Source of the DNA: an uncultured bacterium
Lineage (GTDB): Bacteria > Patescibacteriota > Minisyncoccia > Phycocordibacterales > UBA2100
Direction: 5' to 3'
Assembly (NCBI GenBank): GCA_903824595.1
Contig: CAIJXH010000004.1
Span: 1 to 40,696, forward strand
DNA length: 40,696 bases
Part shown: piece by piece, positions 18,912 to 28,247 of the stretch
How the letters are laid out: every line of letters begins with the position of its first letter
How positions within the stretch are numbered: position 1 is the first letter of the stretch
Notes under the pieces: generated by a model
The model's database searches: none
Told to the model about the DNA's origin: nothing
What the model saw: the letters and a program-made list of their open reading frames with translations, nothing else
Translations under genes and position numbers: made by a program

Positions 18912-19598
18912 TTACAAAATATACTCCGCTCCTTTACCGCTAGGATCCCACTCGTGGTTGTTGTATATCAACATCGTTTCTTCGCGAATTTTGTGTGCCA
19001 TCTCGATCAGACGCTCTACAAGAGCTTTCGGGTCTGAATCAAAAATAATCCGATCGTTCGTCCGATGTGCAGAATCAATCACGCGTCGCAAAATCTCATC
19101 CGTCTCCCACGAGCCTTCAAGTATTCCGATGGGGATATGTCCCTCAAATGCAACAGAAAATTCATTGAGCGTACCCACTCTTCCACACCCAATAACGATT
19201 GCATCAGAAGCACGCACCAAAAGTAAGTCTCGCCCCGTGTATCCAAATCCCGTATAAATAACCACATCCATGTACTCGAGCGGCAGTTTGTATACTTCCA
19301 CATGTTCGCGCTCACTGGAAGCAGGCGAAATCCCTATGGAAAATCCCGACTCATCTTTCGCCCCCATCGCCGCATAAAATGGGAACCCTGTCGTCGCCCC
19401 CGTTGTGATAATCGCACCTTGTTGCGCGATCTCACGACCAACCTCTTTTGCCTTCTCGAATGCATCAAGCCCGCAATGTCCCGTGTCAGCAGCACCAGAA
19501 ACACATATTTTTACGACACCGTATCCACTTCGAAATCTGGTTAGGTGCTTTGGCGGAACCGTATGAGCAGGATGTATTGTTCGTCGCGACAATGACAT
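18912..19598 (-). CDS. LOG/TIGR00725-like Rossmann-fold protein
   Basis: VKICVSGAAD..GREIAQQGAIITTGATTGFPFYAAMGAK..ASDAIVIGCGRVGTLNEFSVAFEG; start set at ATG 19598 after TGG-TATACT; the track's longer ORF runs through a terminator. Confidence 0.8.
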   Translation of the reverse strand: MSLSRRTIHPAHTVPPKHLTRFRSGYGVVKICVSGAADTGHCGLDAFEKAKEVGREIAQQGAIITTGATTGFPFYAAMGAKDESGFSIGISPASSEREHVEVYKLPLEYMDVVIYTGFGYTGRDLLLVRASDAIVIGCGRVGTLNEFSVAFEGHIPIGILEGSWETDEILRRVIDSAHRTNDRIIFDSDPKALVERLIEMAHKIREETMLIYNNHEWDPSGKGAEYIL

Positions 19599-19642
19599 AT
19601 GAAGAAGTATACCATCTATTTGGACCACCATTTCCATAATAG

Positions 19643-19680
19643 GCGCCGAAAAAACCGCCCTCGGGCGGTTTTTTCGGCGC
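19643..19680. terminator. Strong bidirectional intrinsic terminator
   Basis: GCGCCGAAAAAACCGCCC (19643-19660) TC GGGCGGTTTTTTCGGCGC (19663-19680), perfect inverted repeat with T-run on both strands. Confidence 0.93.
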
Positions 19681-19797
19681 GGCTGGTACGGCAGGCCTGG
19701 ACTGGAAAACCAGGTGGGTTGCCGCAGTGTCAGCACCACGGTGCCGCACGATATGAGCATCCCTATAATCTACCAAGCAGGTTTTAGTACCGGCCGC
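19679..19797 (-). ncRNA. Candidate structured small RNA, unassigned, ~119 nt plus terminator
   Basis: Minus-strand terminal helix GCGGCCGGTAC (19797-19787)/GTACCAGCCGC (19689-19679) with one mismatch; extended -10 TGCTATACT at 19813-19805 places +1 at the helix base; terminator directly after. Confidence 0.6.
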
Positions 19798-19804
19798 TAC
19801 AGAA

Positions 19805-19813
19805 AGTATAGCA
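19805..19813 (-). promoter_or_regulatory. Extended -10 promoter (TGCTATACT) for the candidate small RNA
   Basis: Minus strand GGTGCTATACTTTCTGTA|GCGGCCGG. Confidence 0.55.
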
Positions 19814-19842
19814 CCACAGAAATAAATGCAAACTCTCCCGCA

Positions 19843-20445
19843 TTACTCCAAAATTCCGTCGAGGTTTACGTCGTAGAGAATACCCTCCTGCACTGTCTTG
19901 TAGGAAATCTTTTCTTTTTCGGAGAACCAGAGTGGAATCTCGCGATTGGCTTCGGCGACGTTTTCGGAGCAGTGGATAAGGTTGCGCACCGCACGATCGT
20001 CGATCGCCGCAATCGCGTACGAATCGAGCGTGAGATCGCCGCGGATAGTGCCCACATCAGACGTAGTCGGCTCCGTCGTACCTACGAGCTTGACCACGAC
20101 CGCCGCCGCCTGATTACCCTCAAGCACCATCATCACCACAGGACCAGCAGTCATGAATTTCACGAGCGCGCGGATGATGTCTTTGCCGTACTCGATCGCC
20201 TGTTTGTCGGCGCTCATGCCGGCAGCTTTGCGATCTTCTATAATGCGTGCGCCTTTCTTTTCAAACCACGCATCGTCTTTGTTGTAATGTTTCCAGAGCA
20301 CCGCCTCCTCCGCCATGCCAAATTTCATCGCGACAATTTTGAGCCCTGCGCGTTCAAACCTTTTGATAATTTCCCCCACCAACCCGCGCTGAATACCGTC
20401 GGGCTTGATAATGACGAGCGTACGCTCTTGTTTAGGATGTTGCAT
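19843..20445 (-). CDS. ndk: Nucleoside diphosphate kinase (longer than the usual ~140-150 aa)
   Basis: RTLVIIKPDGIQRGLVGEIIKRFERAGLKIVAMK, GTIRGD, NLIHCSENVAEANREI. Confidence 0.94.
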   Translation of the reverse strand: MQHPKQERTLVIIKPDGIQRGLVGEIIKRFERAGLKIVAMKFGMAEEAVLWKHYNKDDAWFEKKGARIIEDRKAAGMSADKQAIEYGKDIIRALVKFMTAGPVVMMVLEGNQAAAVVVKLVGTTEPTTSDVGTIRGDLTLDSYAIAAIDDRAVRNLIHCSENVAEANREIPLWFSEKEKISYKTVQEGILYDVNLDGILE

Positions 20446-20457
20446 GGCAGTAGGATA

Positions 20458-23235
20458 TCACATCACATCCGACGAGCCAAACTTCGCCCGCATTTCTGCC
20501 TCCACCTCTTCCCTGTCTCTACCGTATGTGCGATACGAAAGTTCCTTGAGTGCCGCAACTTGTTCAAGATTGAACGGTGGCAAATTGACGGTCTGGATGG
20601 AGAATGGGCGCGCGGGAACGCCGTTTACAAGAAGCGATAGCACGGCGTGACGATTCGGGAGATTTTCAAGATCTGACGCACTAAACGTTGGCTCGAATTG
20701 CTTCGCAAGAAATTCCGCGTCGGTCGTACCCACACGAAACGCCGCCTTTGTGCCCACGTTACCAACCACCGCGTCACGGATTTTCTCGTCGAGCTGGGCG
20801 ATGAACTGATGCGCGATCGTGAGAGAGAGTTTGTATTTACGAGCTTCGGAGAGAATGGTGCTGATCGATGGCGTGGCAAAGTTTTGAAACTCGTCGATGT
20901 AGAGATAGAAGGTCGGCAGCTCCGCGCGCGTGTCTACGCGCGAGAACGCCGCCTGCAAGAATTTGGACACGAGAATAAGACCGAGCAGCGACGTGTTGCG
21001 GTCGCCAAGCTTGCCTTTTGAAAGATTCGCCAGAAAAATCTTTTTGTCGTCCATGATGCGACGGAAGTCAAAGGCGGATTTCTCCTGCGAGACGACTGGA
21101 CGCATGATGTCGTTGGTGAGAAAGACATCGAATTTGGATGTGATGTATGGCGCGACGTTCTCCAGCGACGGATCACCCTGCGCTTGCTCGGCGATCTTGC
21201 GCCAAAATTGTACGATGATGGGATTTTTGCAGCGCGAGAGTTTCAGATTACGGAACGCGGGATCGGCGAAGACGCGAGGAATCTCGACAAACGTCGAGCC
21301 AGATTCAGGATCTTCCACCACGAGCTGCACGGCGTTGCGATAATATTGCTCGAACATCGGTCCGAATGCTTCTGGTACATCAGCGTAGAGCTTGCGGAAA
21401 ATACCATACACCTCATCCACGACAAACGTCTTCATTTCTGGTTTTGCTGGATCATACTCGAGCATGTTGAGGCCCATCGGACGCGCGGTGTATGCGGGAT
21501 CGAAATAGATGACATCGTTCATGCGCTCCGGCGGAATAGCGGCAAGAATGTCTTCGATGTCGGTGCCGTGCGGGTCGATGTAGGCGACACCATCACCGTT
21601 CTTTATATCTTGAATGATGAGATTTTTTAGAAGACCTGTTTTCCCCGTGCCCGTCTGTCCAATCACATACGCGTGACGCAAGCGATCGGCTGGACTGAAA
21701 TACACTGATCGCTCCTCAGCTCCGTAACGATTGACGCCAATCGTGATTCCCTCGCCCGGTATATCAATCGGCGCAGGAGCTTGCTTGGTAAATGACCGCC
21801 TAAGCTCACGCGACGTCGTTACGCGTTCAGCAGTGAAATGATACATGGAGGTTATCTCTGCAAGAGAAAGTGGTATTGCATACGAATGATCGAATAACCG
21901 AAATGTGAAATCACGTATAAACGCATTTCTGTTCCACGAAGATATGTGCTTGAACAAGAGCCGATTGCCGCGAGGATCATCGAACTGACTAAATGGCGCC
22001 GTCAGATTTTCAAGAATATCGTCTGCTCGCGCTTGCGTGGGAGCTGACGCAACGAGACGAATGATTGCGGGCGCAACGCGACTCTTTATTTTCCGACCGA
22101 TCTCTTCGGTAACCACCTGATCTGATTGTTTGCGAAACGCACGCTCCTTCTCTTCTTTCAACTGATCTTCACTCTTGAAAAAAGTATGTGCAAGATCATA
22201 CAGTACTTCTCCAAACACACTTTCAGGCACTCCGAGCGCATGATGGAGAGATTTACCCGCTTCAAGACGACGCAACATTTTCTTGTAGTGCCTGTTGTAC
22301 CGATCTCCCTCGTTCCCCACAATAATCTGCAGCGCCGCACCTTCTCCATGCTTGGCGATTTTTGCAAACGACGCCAACAGCACATTCATCGGATCGTGTT
22401 CGAATTGATCGGGAGTCTTGAGCGGATACGCAGGCGTCTCCGAAAGACTTCCGTATGCCGCAGCACACACCCCCTCATAACTAAATACATTGTAATCGCC
22501 ACGACTCTCTGATATGCGGGCATTTGGGAATACCGACGAAATGAGACGTTCGGTGAGATCTTTTTTACGATGCGGCACTCCAAGATACAAAGATGCGGAT
22601 TCCGTGCCTTCTGGCACTGCTATCTCGAGAGAAAATCCCTCATCAGCTCCCACGAGCGACATGAGACCCGCATATAATTGCTCCGATGATGAGAGAATGT
22701 CCTGTAAACGTTGTTGGCGACGATCTTCTTTGTTTCCGTCACTATGCGCTTGAGGATCTATCTCAAGAAGCACGGCATCAAGAGCGCGCCGCACGACCGC
22801 AGGTGATGCTGTTCCCTTTTCTGGCAAACCTTCGGCAATGTACCGTACAAGCACGCGATGGAAGTCGTCTTGCAAATGAGGATTGTGCATGCGCGCGCAT
22901 ACACTGAGTGCGTTTCTTATTCCTCGTTCCGCGACTATACGCAACAACTCATCCATTTGAGTATCATGGGCTTCTGGCTCGAGTTTTAGCGTATGACGAA
23001 TCAAATCGTGTTCGGGCAACACAAACGTTTCGTGCAAAATTTTCGCCTGCGGCTCTTCTGCATAACGATCAATCTCTCGTCGCGCAATTCGATCTGACTC
23101 AAAACGATTACCCTGCACTTCGAGACGAGCCTCTTTTTCGCGCACTCGTTCGCGCAAGTATACCAACTCCTCTTCTGGTGATTTGAATGCCCCAAGAGCA
23201 GTGTTCCGTTGCATCTCGATTCCATTCAGAGACAT
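20458..23235 (-). CDS. TraD/VirD4-like type IV secretion coupling ATPase (HerA/FtsK superfamily)
   Basis: YVIGQTGTGKTGLLKNLIIQDIKNGDGVAYIDPHG, FYLYIDEFQNFATPSISTILSEARKYKLSLTIAHQ. Confidence 0.9.
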   Translation of the reverse strand: MSLNGIEMQRNTALGAFKSPEEELVYLRERVREKEARLEVQGNRFESDRIARREIDRYAEEPQAKILHETFVLPEHDLIRHTLKLEPEAHDTQMDELLRIVAERGIRNALSVCARMHNPHLQDDFHRVLVRYIAEGLPEKGTASPAVVRRALDAVLLEIDPQAHSDGNKEDRRQQRLQDILSSSEQLYAGLMSLVGADEGFSLEIAVPEGTESASLYLGVPHRKKDLTERLISSVFPNARISESRGDYNVFSYEGVCAAAYGSLSETPAYPLKTPDQFEHDPMNVLLASFAKIAKHGEGAALQIIVGNEGDRYNRHYKKMLRRLEAGKSLHHALGVPESVFGEVLYDLAHTFFKSEDQLKEEKERAFRKQSDQVVTEEIGRKIKSRVAPAIIRLVASAPTQARADDILENLTAPFSQFDDPRGNRLLFKHISSWNRNAFIRDFTFRLFDHSYAIPLSLAEITSMYHFTAERVTTSRELRRSFTKQAPAPIDIPGEGITIGVNRYGAEERSVYFSPADRLRHAYVIGQTGTGKTGLLKNLIIQDIKNGDGVAYIDPHGTDIEDILAAIPPERMNDVIYFDPAYTARPMGLNMLEYDPAKPEMKTFVVDEVYGIFRKLYADVPEAFGPMFEQYYRNAVQLVVEDPESGSTFVEIPRVFADPAFRNLKLSRCKNPIIVQFWRKIAEQAQGDPSLENVAPYITSKFDVFLTNDIMRPVVSQEKSAFDFRRIMDDKKIFLANLSKGKLGDRNTSLLGLILVSKFLQAAFSRVDTRAELPTFYLYIDEFQNFATPSISTILSEARKYKLSLTIAHQFIAQLDEKIRDAVVGNVGTKAAFRVGTTDAEFLAKQFEPTFSASDLENLPNRHAVLSLLVNGVPARPFSIQTVNLPPFNLEQVAALKELSYRTYGRDREEVEAEMRAKFGSSDVM

Positions 23236-23298
23236 ACAAGGAGAATTATAGCATCGCGCATACGAACACCACCCCTTGTCAGATCAATCCGCACAAAA

Positions 23299-23330
23299 AG
23301 AACCCGATGTCGCAAGACATCGGGTTCTTC
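23299..23330. terminator. Intrinsic terminator hairpin
   Basis: AAGAACCCGATGTC-GCAA-GACATCGGGTTCTT, perfect 14-bp stem. Confidence 0.85.
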
Positions 23331-23364
23331 GAAATGAGCATCTATTCTAAAACGAGCAACGTGC

Positions 23365-23622
23365 TTATTTATCCGTGAATACGGATATCTTCACTCTCTT
23401 ACAAATAATGTACATGATGATCCCGAGTACTATCACCCCAGAAATAAAAAATCCGATCGATATTTGAAACGCATATCGCGCCGCAAGCGCGATTACGCAA
23501 ACCAACATCGTGGGGAGAACGACATGACCATATTGCTCCATGCTCTTACTCCTAAGTCTCGAGAGAAGCACATCGCTTCTCATACCGAGCGAGATACTAT
23601 CCGTTTTCGCCATCACTGTCAA
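23365..23622 (-). CDS. Small two-TM hypothetical membrane protein
   Basis: VVLPTMLVCVIALAARYAFQISIGFFISGVIVLGIIMYIICK; start uncertain (ATG 23541 possible). Confidence 0.55.
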   Translation of the reverse strand: MTVMAKTDSISLGMRSDVLLSRLRSKSMEQYGHVVLPTMLVCVIALAARYAFQISIGFFISGVIVLGIIMYIICKRVKISVFTDK

Positions 23623-24385
23623 TCGTCAGAATCTCTGGACCTTTTTTGGTGATAAGGATGGTGTGTTCAAAATGCGCGGTATGTGAACGATCTCTCGTGC
23701 GATAGCCGTGTCCATCTTCCGCAACACAAAGCCCCCCATCTCCAAGCGCCATCATTGGCTCGATCGCAATAACCAAACCTTCCACAAGCGCCTCACCACT
23801 TCCTTGCGCGCCAAAATTGGGAACATACGGCAGCTCATGAACCTTCACGCCTACGCCATGCCCAGAAAGAGTGCGCGGAAACCCAAATCCATAGTGTTCA
23901 GCAACATGCTCCACCGCATGACCAATATCACCGATGGTATTACCCATGCGCGCGGCATCAATTCCTGCCGCAAGAGCCTCTTGAGTCCCTCGCACCAAAA
24001 TAACATCACTTTCTGCGCGCGGTTCCCCCGCTATAACCGTAACAGCATGATCGGTGAAATAACCGCCATGCTTGATTCCAAAATCGAGCTTTACTATATC
24101 GCCGTTCTGAATGACAACACCATTGGTTGCGGCAGGAGAATGTACAATCACCTCGTTCACCGACAGGCAAAGTCCTGACGGATACGGCTTATCACGATGA
24201 TGCGCTTTATATTGATAGAATGCCAACGCATCGCCGTCAGCGCTCACCAGAGCGCGCGCCTTCATCTCGAGATCGTACGCCGATATGCCAGGCGCAACCA
24301 TCTCGCTCAAGATGCGCACGTGACGCGCCAGACGTTTCCCCCCTTCTCGCAATGCGTCAATTTGTGCCTTCGTTGTTGCAATCAT
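23597..24385 (-). CDS. map: Methionine aminopeptidase type I
   Basis: CLSVNEVIVHSP, GDIVKLDFGIKHGGYFTDHAVT, SGHGVGVKVHELPYVPN, IEPMMALG. Confidence 0.95.
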   Translation of the reverse strand: MIATTKAQIDALREGGKRLARHVRILSEMVAPGISAYDLEMKARALVSADGDALAFYQYKAHHRDKPYPSGLCLSVNEVIVHSPAATNGVVIQNGDIVKLDFGIKHGGYFTDHAVTVIAGEPRAESDVILVRGTQEALAAGIDAARMGNTIGDIGHAVEHVAEHYGFGFPRTLSGHGVGVKVHELPYVPNFGAQGSGEALVEGLVIAIEPMMALGDGGLCVAEDGHGYRTRDRSHTAHFEHTILITKKGPEILTIDSDGENG

Positions 24386-24969
24386 GTAAGCGAGAGCGCC
24401 GCGAGAATACTGCGATGAATCGTATGCGCGTCTGGTTCACCATCAATTTCATGAATCACGCGCCCGCGACTCTTCAGTAATTCAAGCTGCGGCAACACGT
24501 CTGTTTTAGTCCACGCAAGACGCCGACGAATCGCCGCTTCCGTATCGTCATGACGTCCACGAGAAAGCAGTCTGGCAACAGCCGAGTCGTCCGAAATGGT
24601 CAGATTGATTATCTGAAGATCACTGCATTTTAGGAACCGCAACGCATCATCAAAAGCTCGCGTCTGATCGGCACCTCGCGCGATACCATCGCCAATGATG
24701 TGTTCTTGTCCGGTGAAATGCTCAAACAACAGTTTGGTTTGCAAATAGGTAGGTACGAAATCTGCAATGCGGAGACCCGCGTTGATAACTTCGCCCGTAA
24801 GATTGCCCGCGTATGATCCCATATCACGAAGATTGCGCAATTCCTGTCCCATATCGATGCGGATAACTCTCCGATCGGATTTTTTGGCAAGATAATCGGC
24901 AAGCATCTGCACTTGCGTCCCTTTACCTGCACCCTGAGAACCGAAAAACAGGATCGTGAGTGGTTGCAT
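24382..24969 (-). CDS. adk: Adenylate kinase
   Basis: ILFFGSQGAGKGTQVQMLADYL, IIGDGIARGADQTRAFDDAL; ATGA overlap with map. Confidence 0.9.
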   Translation of the reverse strand: MQPLTILFFGSQGAGKGTQVQMLADYLAKKSDRRVIRIDMGQELRNLRDMGSYAGNLTGEVINAGLRIADFVPTYLQTKLLFEHFTGQEHIIGDGIARGADQTRAFDDALRFLKCSDLQIINLTISDDSAVARLLSRGRHDDTEAAIRRRLAWTKTDVLPQLELLKSRGRVIHEIDGEPDAHTIHRSILAALSLT

Positions 24970-24972
24970 ACG

Positions 24973-25563
24973 TCATGTAAGAGTATAGCCCTCTTTGTTC
25001 AAGATTTCCACTATGGCATCCACGGCTTCATCGAGCTTGCCGTCAACATTGACAACAACATAATCGTACAGCGATTGCTCTTCGGACATTTCACGTTCTG
25101 CGTTTTCTCTCCTATGCGCGATTTCCTCTTCGCTCATTTCAGGTGAACGCGCGCGAATGCGACGCATAAGCACATCAACCGATTCAGGCGCGATAAATAT
25201 GGTAGTTGCGTTGAAATGTTCTTTGTAATAGGTCGTCCCCACGATATCAGGGTTCACAATAACGACACGCCCTTCCGCGATCTTCTTTTGAAGATCGGGA
25301 CCGTATGATCCATAGTACGTATCGCGATTTTCAATGTACGTATATTCGAGAATACGACCCGCTTCTTTCTCTCTAAGAAAATCTTCCTTCGAGAAAAAGT
25401 AATAATCGACACCTCCATGCTCGTCCTCGCGGGGAGCTCGCGTGGTCGCCGTTATGAGTCGACACACACGATCAGGAAAACGCCCAATGATCGCTTTAGT
25501 GATCGTTGTCTCTCCGCTTCCCGTTGGTCCTGCAATCACCACAACGTTGCGCGGCATACCCAT
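24973..25563 (-). CDS. gmk: Guanylate kinase with atypical P-loop (GPTGSGETT)
   Basis: TATTRAPREDEHGGVDYYFFSKEDFLREKEAGRILEYTYIENRDTYYGS. Confidence 0.92.
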   Translation of the reverse strand: MGMPRNVVVIAGPTGSGETTITKAIIGRFPDRVCRLITATTRAPREDEHGGVDYYFFSKEDFLREKEAGRILEYTYIENRDTYYGSYGPDLQKKIAEGRVVIVNPDIVGTTYYKEHFNATTIFIAPESVDVLMRRIRARSPEMSEEEIAHRRENAEREMSEEQSLYDYVVVNVDGKLDEAVDAIVEILNKEGYTLT

Positions 25564-25564
25564 G

Positions 25565-26851
25565 TTAGTACTCGCGAATCGACGTCTGCGCGTCGATCTT
25601 CTTCACCAAATCGAGCACAACCGACACAACAATCAGGAGTGCCGTACCGCCAATAGTGAGAGACGTGATGCCTGTGAGACCACGAAGAATGAGGGGAAGG
25701 ATCGCCAACACACCCAAAAACAAAGCTCCAACGAGCGTGATGCGCGTTATGATATTTGCGAGATATTCTGACGTTGTTGCACCGGGGCGAACCCCAGGAA
25801 CAAACGCGCCGTTCTTCTGTAGATTTTTTGCTATTTGATGCGGCTCAAACGTAATTGCCGTGTAGAAATAGGTAAACAAAAACACAAGGAAGAAGTAAAG
25901 CGCGCCATAGATCCATTGATTCGCAAGAGCTGCGACAACCGCGGAACCAACCGATGACACGATCAGTATTCCGCTCTTTGCAAGAAAACTACCGATCATC
26001 TGCGGAAACAGTAAGATAGACAACGCAAACACAATAGGCATGACTCCTGCTTGATTTACACGAATTGGCAGATACGTAGACACGCCACCCATGACTTTCA
26101 TGCCACGCACGCGACGCGCATAGGTAACGGGAATAGGACGCTCGGCTTCCGTTATGAATACCACACCGCCGACTATCGCCGCGGCCGCAATGATAAATCC
26201 GACGTACGCAGGAATTTGCGACACATCAAAACCAAATACGACATGCGACAACGCGCTCGGAATCCGAGCGACAATGCCAGAAAATATAATGAGCGATATA
26301 CCGTTGCCAATCCCAAACTCGGTGATCAGCTCTCCAATCCACATGAGAAGCAACGCGCCAGCTGCAATAACACACACATTCGCGACGGTATGCACCATAT
26401 CAAGCGACGAAACCACCCCACTTCCACGCAACAATATCAGAAATCCAAATGCTTGGATGAACGCGAGCGGAAGCGTGAGGTAGCGAGAATATTGCATAAA
26501 GCGCATACGTCCCGCATCCCCTTCTTCTTGATACATAGTCTTGAGCGCGGGCGAGAGCACGGTCGCAAGCTGCATGACAATCGATCCCGTAATGAAAGGC
26601 GATACACCAATCATCATAATGGACAGCGTGGAGAAACCACCGCCCGAGAAAATATTGAGAAGACCGAGGAACTGATTGTTGTTGAGATAATTTTGAAGCG
26701 CGACAGGATCAATACCGGGAATCGGAATTGCCGCCAACAAACGAAAGACGATAAGAGCACCGAGCACAAACAATACACGCGAGCGCAACACCTCGTCTTC
26801 TACAACCAGTTTCAATTTTCGAATAAAAGTTTCTCCCATAAAATTAGACAA
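25565..26851 (-). CDS. secY: Preprotein translocase subunit SecY
   Basis: IPIPGIDPVALQNYL..GGGFSTLSIMMIGVSPFITGSIVMQL, multi-TM, follows rplO. Confidence 0.97.
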   Translation of the reverse strand: MSNFMGETFIRKLKLVVEDEVLRSRVLFVLGALIVFRLLAAIPIPGIDPVALQNYLNNNQFLGLLNIFSGGGFSTLSIMMIGVSPFITGSIVMQLATVLSPALKTMYQEEGDAGRMRFMQYSRYLTLPLAFIQAFGFLILLRGSGVVSSLDMVHTVANVCVIAAGALLLMWIGELITEFGIGNGISLIIFSGIVARIPSALSHVVFGFDVSQIPAYVGFIIAAAAIVGGVVFITEAERPIPVTYARRVRGMKVMGGVSTYLPIRVNQAGVMPIVFALSILLFPQMIGSFLAKSGILIVSSVGSAVVAALANQWIYGALYFFLVFLFTYFYTAITFEPHQIAKNLQKNGAFVPGVRPGATTSEYLANIITRITLVGALFLGVLAILPLILRGLTGITSLTIGGTALLIVVSVVLDLVKKIDAQTSIREY

Positions 26852-27296
26852 CAGCGCCGCCTGCTTTTTCTATCAATGAGCGAGCTGATGCCGACACTCC
26901 GCACCCAGATACCGTAAACTTTTTTGAAAGATCCGCACCGTCTGTGGGAGCAACTATTTTGATCGGTATTGATTTCCGCGCATGTGCCATACCCTTTTCG
27001 GCAAGCGTTTTTGGAGAAACCTCGGATCCCGTCTCAAATGCGGCCGCAATTCGCTCGAGCGATATCACTATCGCGTCAGGCCGTGACCCAACAACAGAAC
27101 GACCGCGATTCTTGCCATACCCGCGGCGCTTGGGGAGCTTCTTTATGATATCGCGCCATTCTGGTCGCTTTTTGCGACCAGCGCGCGCATTCTGACCTTT
27201 CGTACCACGCCCAGCTGTTTTGCCGCGCTTACCACCACGACCAATACGGACTTTTGCGCGAGCGACTATACGTTTTATTTGATTGAGAGTTGCCAT
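26844..27296 (-). CDS. rplO: 50S ribosomal protein L15 (uL15)
   Basis: RIGRGGKRGKTAGRGTKGQNARAG. Confidence 0.95.
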   Translation of the reverse strand: MATLNQIKRIVARAKVRIGRGGKRGKTAGRGTKGQNARAGRKKRPEWRDIIKKLPKRRGYGKNRGRSVVGSRPDAIVISLERIAAAFETGSEVSPKTLAEKGMAHARKSIPIKIVAPTDGADLSKKFTVSGCGVSASARSLIEKAGGAVV

Positions 27297-27309
27297 ACGT
27301 AATTGCTGT

Positions 27310-27876
27310 TTATGTTATCGAGACAAGTTCGAGCGCCTTGAGTGCCGCACGCGCGTTATTGATAGGATTTTTGCTTCGGGAAAGCAATTTTGCGGTTACA
27401 TCCGTCACGCCCCCTAGCTCAAGAATAGTACGTACCGAAGATCCTGCAATAAGCCCGCGACCAGAACTCGGCCGTATTTCGACTCGCGACGCGCAAAACT
27501 TTGCACTCACGTCACGACGTATGCTTTTCGTCTTGGTAAGGTTGATGGTGATCATGCGACGTTTCGCTTCGCGCGTTGCTTTGTCGATCGCAAGCGCGGT
27601 ATCAGCAGCCTTCCCCACTCCAAGACCAACCCTTCCTTTCTTGTCACCAAGCACCAGAGCGACACTAAAATTGAAACGACGGCCTCCTGCCATAACACGC
27701 GCCACGCGACGAATACCGATCATTTTCTGGGAAAATTCTGAACGTCGCTCATCAGATGATCGATTAGGACGTCCGCCACGCCTATCTCCACCGCGACGAT
27801 CGCGATCACCATGTCCGCGAGCAACAGCTGCAGCCTCGGGCTTTTTCTGTACTTCTTGAGTAGTGTGTTCAGTCAT
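27310..27876 (-). CDS. rpsE: 30S ribosomal protein S5 (uS5)
   Basis: VMAGGRRFNFSVALVLGDKKGRVGLGVGKA, RPSSGRGLIAGSSVRTILELGGV. Confidence 0.96.
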   Translation of the reverse strand: MTEHTTQEVQKKPEAAAVARGHGDRDRRGGDRRGGRPNRSSDERRSEFSQKMIGIRRVARVMAGGRRFNFSVALVLGDKKGRVGLGVGKAADTALAIDKATREAKRRMITINLTKTKSIRRDVSAKFCASRVEIRPSSGRGLIAGSSVRTILELGGVTDVTAKLLSRSKNPINNARAALKALELVSIT

Positions 27877-27885
27877 ACAAAATAG

Positions 27886-28233
27886 TTAGAATTCTAATCC
27901 TCCAGCGCGCGCAGCGTCGGCAAACGCAGCAATCGTACCCACATACTGAAAGCCGCCTCGATCAAACACGACCTGCTTCACGCCACTTTCAATCGCCATG
28001 CGTGCCAGAGTTTTGGCGGCAGCTTCGGCTCGCTCACGGGGAGTCTTTGCTTTCTCAGTGTGCGAAGATACGGCGACGATTGTTTTGCCCGATGCATCAT
28101 CAATGATTTGTGCGACGAGACGCGTGTTCGACTTGAAAACTGAAAGTCGCGGCCGCTCTTTCGTTCCCGATACTTTCGCGCGCACCCGACGGTGACGACG
28201 ATCTCTTTTTTCTGTTGTGGTCATTGTTTGCAT
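27886..28233 (-). CDS. rplR: 50S ribosomal protein L18 (uL18)
   Basis: RRHRRVRAKVSGTKERPRLSVFKSNTRLVAQIIDD, VVFDRGGFQYVGTIAAFADAARAGGLEF. Confidence 0.96.
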   Translation of the reverse strand: MQTMTTTEKRDRRHRRVRAKVSGTKERPRLSVFKSNTRLVAQIIDDASGKTIVAVSSHTEKAKTPRERAEAAAKTLARMAIESGVKQVVFDRGGFQYVGTIAAFADAARAGGLEF

Positions 28234-28247
28234 ATAGTGTAGTTAGA

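Noticed and set aside
19681-19760. tRNA-Ser(GGA)-like anticodon arm CTGGA-CTGGAAA-ACCAG on the plus strand
   Set aside because: No T-arm (GGTTCRANNCC) and no acceptor/D-arm; fits better as the complement of a hairpin in the minus-strand candidate RNA.
18912-19760. Full-length 282-aa LOG-family ORF from the track
   Set aside because: The N-terminal 54 codons pass through a strong terminator and the candidate RNA; ATG 19598 with an adjacent -10 box is more plausible.
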